Source: CAZCBX01 sp964497185 (GTDB taxonomy: Bacteria; Bdellovibrionota_G; JALEGL01; JAGRMV01). From it: 64,000 bases of DNA. Positions 59,960 through 64,000 of the stretch are shown one piece after another. The stretch covers positions 85,026 to 149,025 of the forward strand of contig CAZCBX010000004.1 of assembly GCA_964497185.1 (NCBI GenBank), given 5' to 3'. The notes under the pieces were generated by a model. That model worked only from the letters and a program-made list of their open reading frames with translations, made no database searches and was not told the DNA's origin. Each line of letters begins with the position of its first letter. The first letter of the stretch is position 1. A program made the position numbers and the translations under genes.

Positions 59960-61374
59960 TTGACTTTAGCACCATTGATTATTGGATTGTCGCCTTGTTT
60001 TTTTTGTCGGTGGTCTTCATCAGTCTTTGGGTGCATCGGCGCTCGTATTCCATTGGTGAATACCTGCTGGGTGGCAGAAAATTAACCATTGGCATGTTTG
60101 TGTTAACCATGTTTTCCACATGGTACGGCGGCATTCTTGGCGTGGGAGAATTTGGTTATGGGTACGGCTTGTCGAGCTGGGTGCTCAATGGTGTGCCTTA
60201 TTATCTTTTTGCGGCGGGGTTTGCATTGTTTCTTTCCAACAAAGCCAGAACCATGCAAGTGTCGACCATCCCTGAACAGCTGGGTCAAACCTATGGTGCC
60301 AAGGCCGGATACATTGGGGCCCTCTATACATCGGTGCTGGCTTCTCCGGCGCCTTATTTGCTGATGATTGGCATTTTAATGGAGGTGGTGACAGGGTGGT
60401 CTTTGTGGACTTGTCTTTTGGTCAGTGTAGGGGCCTCGATGATTTATATGTTGCACGGCGGGTTTGTCGCCGATCGCCAAACCGATGTTTGGTTTGCACT
60501 GCTGATGTTTTTCGGTTTTGGCATGATGGCATTTTTTATTTGGAAAAACATTGGCAGCCCAGCTTATGTGCTTGGTCAATTGCCAGCGTCTCATGTGTCG
60601 TGGCACGGTGGCAACTCGCCCCAGTTTATGGCCATTTGGTTTTTAATTGCTTCTTGGACGCTGGTCGACCCCGGTTTTTATCAACGCTGTTATGCCGCCA
60701 AAAATGAAATGGTCGCCAAAAAGGGCATTTTATGGTCGATTTTGTGTTGGTTTATTTTTGATATGCTCACGTTGTATGCAGCGCTTTCGGCGCGGGTGGC
60801 CTTGCCCGACATGGCCGAACCGGTGATGGCCTTTCCACTACTGGCGGAACATGTGCTGCCGCCAGTGGCCAAAGGCTTGTTTTTTGTCAGCATGCTGGCC
60901 ACCATTTTGTCCACCCTTAACAGTCAGTTTTTTATTTCAGCCACATCTTTGGGAAGAGACTTTTTATACACCATGCTGCGGCCCACTCGCTTGACAGAAA
61001 AGCAATGGATTCAAGCCAGCATGTTGTTGGCGGGCGTAGCATCCTTGTGGATGTGTCTGCGCATCCCGTCGGTGCTGCAATTTTGGTATACGTTGGGCAC
61101 GTTGATGATTCCGGGCTTGTTGTTGCCGCTTTTATCAACGTTTTGGACGCAAACCCGCATTCCCGTTTTTTGGCTTTTGACTTCGATGCTGCTGGGTAGC
61201 GGTGTATCCTTGGTTTGCCTTTTGATTGGCTGGTCGGACACCCTGGGCGCGTATGATCAATATCCATTTGGCGTTGAACCCATGTTTCCAGGTTTTGTGG
61301 TGTCTTTGGTGCTGTTTTTGATCGGCAAATGGCAGCTCTGCCAAAATCGCCAAAAAAGTGACTTCCATTCTTAA
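59956..61374 (+). CDS. Sodium:solute symporter (SSS family), TPP-regulated, probable thiamine or precursor transporter
   Basis: The 472-residue membrane protein has about 13 helices and the SSS-family pattern: EYLLGGRKLTIGMFVLTMFS, then YAAKNEMVAKKGILWSI, and the STLNSQFFISATSLGRDFLY segment. Its control by a TPP riboswitch and location next to thiamine pyrophosphokinase indicate uptake of thiamine or a precursor. ThiV, an SSS transporter under TPP control in other bacteria, is the closest named precedent, from memory. Confidence 0.85.
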   Translation: MIDFSTIDYWIVALFFLSVVFISLWVHRRSYSIGEYLLGGRKLTIGMFVLTMFSTWYGGILGVGEFGYGYGLSSWVLNGVPYYLFAAGFALFLSNKARTMQVSTIPEQLGQTYGAKAGYIGALYTSVLASPAPYLLMIGILMEVVTGWSLWTCLLVSVGASMIYMLHGGFVADRQTDVWFALLMFFGFGMMAFFIWKNIGSPAYVLGQLPASHVSWHGGNSPQFMAIWFLIASWTLVDPGFYQRCYAAKNEMVAKKGILWSILCWFIFDMLTLYAALSARVALPDMAEPVMAFPLLAEHVLPPVAKGLFFVSMLATILSTLNSQFFISATSLGRDFLYTMLRPTRLTEKQWIQASMLLAGVASLWMCLRIPSVLQFWYTLGTLMIPGLLLPLLSTFWTQTRIPVFWLLTSMLLGSGVSLVCLLIGWSDTLGAYDQYPFGVEPMFPGFVVSLVLFLIGKWQLCQNRQKSDFHS

Positions 61375-61431
61375 AAAAAGGGGCGAAGGAATCTCTTTCA
61401 TGTCCACCGATATTTGATATAAACAGCCTTT

Positions 61432-62469
61432 ATGAACGAAGCTTCGAATTCTGCTGTGCTGGATGCGTTTTACGATGATTTTCCTCAAAAAGGGAAATTG
61501 CTCATTGTTGCGCACAATCATCCTGATCCAGACACCATTGCCAGCGCGGCGGCGCTTAAAGAAATTACAGAAGTGATGGGCAAAGGAAAAACCACCATTG
61601 CTTATGGCGGTATTATTGGGCGAGCTGAAAACGCCAACATGGTCAAATATTTAAAGCTCGACTTAACACCCATCGATCAAGTGGATATTCAGAAATTTGA
61701 TCGCATCGCCATGGTTGATACCCAGCCCAAAACAGGCAACAACAATTTGCCTGAAGGTTTTTTTCCGGATTTGGTCATTGATCATCATCCGAAGTCTAAG
61801 GCTTCCAGCAAAGTTCCTTTTTTGGACATTCGGTTGGACTATGGGGCCACCGCCTCAATTTTGGCTGAATACATGTTTCAATACGATTTGCCCGTGGACA
61901 AAAATTTAGCCACGGCGCTTTTGTATGCCATCAAATCGGAAACCCAAGACTTGGGTCGTGAAACCTACAATGTGGATATTGAGTGCTACCGAAAGTTGTT
62001 TCCGTTGGCCAACAAAAAACTGTTGTCCAAAATTATTCACTCGCGGGTGTCCCGTGAATATTTTCAGCATCTGCAAAAAGCCATCAGCAATGCCACTGTA
62101 CGAGGCAATGCGGTCATTACCATTTTAAAAGAAGTCAATACGCCGGACATGATCCCAGAGATTGCGGACATGATGATGAAAATGGACGGCGCAGCATGGG
62201 CGTTTAGTTTGGGTGAATATGAAGGGGCCATTCATCTTTCGATCCGCACCACCAATCTGCAAAAGGATGCGGGCAAAATTATGAAAGCACTGGTGCGGGG
62301 CAAAGGCACCGGCGGCGGACATATGCAGATTGCAGGCGGCCGCATTCCTGTACCCGACAAAGAAGCCTGGGAAATTCATGAGCTCAAAGAAAAATTAGAG
62401 GCCAAATTTCTCAAAGCCATTGGTAAAGAAAAACAGAGCAAACAACCCTTGGTTTCCCCAGAAAGCTAA
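61432..62469 (+). CDS. DHH/DHHA1 phosphoesterase (NrnA-like)
   Basis: The 345-residue protein has the DHH-family metal motifs HNHPDPDTIASAAAL and DHHPKS, then YGATASILAEYMF, and ends with a DHHA1 segment (KGTGGGHMQIAGGRIP). NrnA-type members degrade short oligoribonucleotides and dephosphorylate pAp; c-di-AMP/pApA hydrolysis is also possible. The GGGH nucleotide motif is intact. It is four bases from the FAD-oxidase gene and probably in one operon with it. Confidence 0.9.
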   Translation: MNEASNSAVLDAFYDDFPQKGKLLIVAHNHPDPDTIASAAALKEITEVMGKGKTTIAYGGIIGRAENANMVKYLKLDLTPIDQVDIQKFDRIAMVDTQPKTGNNNLPEGFFPDLVIDHHPKSKASSKVPFLDIRLDYGATASILAEYMFQYDLPVDKNLATALLYAIKSETQDLGRETYNVDIECYRKLFPLANKKLLSKIIHSRVSREYFQHLQKAISNATVRGNAVITILKEVNTPDMIPEIADMMMKMDGAAWAFSLGEYEGAIHLSIRTTNLQKDAGKIMKALVRGKGTGGGHMQIAGGRIPVPDKEAWEIHELKEKLEAKFLKAIGKEKQSKQPLVSPES

Positions 62470-62473
62470 CATC

Positions 62474-63934
62474 ATGATGTCGACGCTTCATCGGCTGTCC
62501 ACATGCATGGAGGGAGAGCTTGATTATAGCCCCGATGCATTGGCACCTTACGCACACGACGAATCTATTTTTACCGTGATGCCCATGGCGGTAGCTCATC
62601 CCAAGCATGTAGAAGATGTGCAAGCGGTGTTGGCATTTTGTCAAGAGCACCAGGTGCCCATAACTGCGCGGGGTGGGGGCAGCGGCACCGCTGGACAATC
62701 CATTGGGCGAGGCATTGTGATGGATATGCGCACGCACATGAATGCCTTATTGGATATTCAAACCAACAAAGCTTTTGTGCAGCCGGGTTTGTTTTTGGGT
62801 GAGCTCAATGACAGGGCCTGTAAGCTGGGCAAAAAATTTGGTCCAGACCCCGGCAGCCAAGCATATGCGGCCATGGGCGGCGTGGTGGCCAACAACGCTG
62901 CCGGAGCACATGCGCTGGCTTACGGCATGACACGGGATCATGTGTTGGGTTTGTCCTGCGTGCTGGCCGATGGGCAAACATTTCATACCAAAGACATGCC
63001 CAAACATTTTTCAAAGCTGGTTGAAACCATAAAGCAGGAACAGGCTTTGATTGAAGCTTCTGCGGTGGTTACATCGAAAAATTCAAGTGGGTATCACCTT
63101 GAATCCCTGCTGACCGATCCCCCTCGTTTTGAAGGGCTGCTTACCGGCAGTGAAGGGACGCTGTGTTTGATGACCGAGATGGAAGTTGCATTGGTGGACG
63201 TGCCCAAGTTTGTGCAGTTTCAAATTTTTTCTTTTGGCTCCCGCATCGAAGCAGCCCAAGCCGTACCTCCTTTATTGGACACCAAGCCCGCTTGCATTGA
63301 ACTCATCGACCAAGTTATTTTACAAGCCATGTGGAAGGCAAACCCAGCCGTCTGCAAAGCCATGAATTTGCCATCGGAAGGTGTCACGCTTTGGTGCGAA
63401 TGGCATCGCCCAACGAAGGTAGAGATCCATGAGGTGTATCAAACTCAAAATGGCGATCAGATACAAGCGGCATGGACATTTCGCAGCCAAGCAAGCAAGC
63501 TGCTCCACGCTCAAGCCACCGTGCGAAAGCCCATGCGTTGCATTGAAGATGCATGTGTGCCGGTGTCGAACTTGCCCACCTACATCGATGAAGTTCAGCG
63601 CCTGTTAAAAGATCACGATTGTGAGGGTGCCATGTTCGGACACATTGGCAATGGTCATCTGCACATCAATCCTGGAATTGACAGCGAAAAACCCAATTTG
63701 CAGCAGCGCGTACAAGCCCTGATGGATGATTTCTATTCATTGGTGTGGAAAAACCAAGGCACCATTTCCGGTGAGCATGGCGATGGTTATTTGCGCGCAC
63801 CTTACGCAAAACAACAATGGGCGCAGCGTTGGCCTTTGTTTCAAGCTTTAAAAGATGCTTTTGATCCACAGGGACTGCTCAATCCAGGCAAAAAAATGCC
63901 GACAGAGGTACAGTATTCACTCAAAGACGGTTGA
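62474..63934 (+). CDS. FAD-linked oxidase, GlcD/LldH-like (no Fe-S domain)
   Basis: From ATG 62474 (a second ATG follows at once) the protein is 486 residues. It has a PCMH-type FAD domain (TARGGGSGTAGQSIGRGIVMD, then GGVVANNAAGAHALAYGMT and GSEGTLCLMTEME) and the C-terminal FAD-oxidase domain (GHIGNGHLHINP, then GEHGDGYLRAPY). This is the flavin half of D-2-hydroxyacid or glycolate dehydrogenases. The C-terminal Fe-S extension of larger relatives is absent. The substrate cannot be assigned. Confidence 0.88.
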   Translation: MMSTLHRLSTCMEGELDYSPDALAPYAHDESIFTVMPMAVAHPKHVEDVQAVLAFCQEHQVPITARGGGSGTAGQSIGRGIVMDMRTHMNALLDIQTNKAFVQPGLFLGELNDRACKLGKKFGPDPGSQAYAAMGGVVANNAAGAHALAYGMTRDHVLGLSCVLADGQTFHTKDMPKHFSKLVETIKQEQALIEASAVVTSKNSSGYHLESLLTDPPRFEGLLTGSEGTLCLMTEMEVALVDVPKFVQFQIFSFGSRIEAAQAVPPLLDTKPACIELIDQVILQAMWKANPAVCKAMNLPSEGVTLWCEWHRPTKVEIHEVYQTQNGDQIQAAWTFRSQASKLLHAQATVRKPMRCIEDACVPVSNLPTYIDEVQRLLKDHDCEGAMFGHIGNGHLHINPGIDSEKPNLQQRVQALMDDFYSLVWKNQGTISGEHGDGYLRAPYAKQQWAQRWPLFQALKDAFDPQGLLNPGKKMPTEVQYSLKDG

Positions 63935-63946
63935 GCTTTTGTATAC

Positions 63947-64000
63947 TTATTGGCTGAGCAATTCAAAGTATTTGACGTACGCTTGAATGCCCCCTTCAAT
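63947..64000 (-). CDS. C-terminus of an unidentified gene (start outside window)
   Basis: On the minus strand a frame runs into the window edge and ends at TAA (63947-63949), encoding IEGGIQAYVKYFELLSQ. The fragment is too short to identify. It is convergent with the FAD-oxidase gene. Confidence 0.45.
   Translation of the reverse strand: MEGGIQAYVKYFELLSQ

Noticed and set aside
1..64000. CRISPR array, toxin-antitoxin pair, prophage or defence island
   Set aside because: No regularly spaced direct repeats, no phage structural or integrase gene and no cluster of defence genes is visible. The single RelA/SpoT-domain gene is reported on its own.

Overview
The window is a stretch of bacterial chromosome of roughly 46-48% GC, densely packed with housekeeping genes on both strands. 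It holds no rRNA, tRNA, CRISPR array, transposase or phage gene that I can see. The cell is a diderm (Gram-negative-type) organism: there are many lipoproteins with lipoboxes, a TonB protein, an outer-membrane beta-barrel and periplasmic M23 and M28-fold enzymes. The mix of YbbR-GlmM-PdxJ, DivIVA, split glycine decarboxylase (GcvPA/GcvPB), ETF-quinone oxidoreductase and RNase G suggests a deltaproteobacterial-grade lineage (Bdellovibrionota, UBA10199 or similar). No marker gene here settles that, so the placement is an inference.

Layout. 0-4 kb: a tightly overlapping operon ybbR(partial)-glmM-pdxJ-tsaE-lysC. 4-6.3 kb: a ComEA-like HhH protein coupled to mnmA, facing nadD. 6.8-10.2 kb: mtaB-rnc-der. 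10.2-16.6 kb: a lipoprotein, pepA, a secreted protein, rsmI with two membrane-protein genes, and a three-gene lipoprotein operon. 16.6-20.9 kb: rng, an A-type Fe-S carrier, a histidine phosphatase, a tiny THX-like basic protein, an alpha/beta hydrolase and a CADD-like para-aminobenzoate enzyme. 21-31 kb: uvrC-comEC, a TPR-like protein, an M23 peptidase with a zinc ribbon, DUF465, an animal-type glutaminyl cyclase, asd, truA and a kinase-like protein. 31-41 kb: a Tam41-like nucleotidyltransferase with a GAF-GGDEF cyclase, maf-yggS, divIVA, folD, the glycine cleavage operon gcvT-H-PA-PB and a periplasmic 16-residue-repeat protein. 41-50 kb: tonB, polX-nth, recQ, a cystathionine beta-synthase-like enzyme and a RelA/SpoT-domain protein behind a perfect palindrome. 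50-64 kb: a deoxyhypusine-synthase-like enzyme, a beta-barrel, an alcohol dehydrogenase, further lipoproteins and membrane proteins, gltA and etfQO, thiamine pyrophosphokinase, a TPP riboswitch with a solute:sodium symporter, a DHH phosphoesterase and a GlcD-like oxidase.

Functional themes are amino-sugar and aspartate-family biosynthesis (glmM, lysC, asd), B vitamins and one-carbon metabolism (pdxJ, PLPBP, CADD, folD, gcv, tpk and the TPP riboswitch), RNA and DNA maintenance, and envelope proteins.

The most unusual non-genic feature is a family of about 70-bp hairpins at five intergenic sites (6467, 30814, 30988, 35942, 41372). They share a conserved central core, and their arms change between copies while staying complementary. 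A second palindrome family (three copies) sits close to some of them. There is also a MITE-like element inserted at the stop codon of the M23 peptidase gene.
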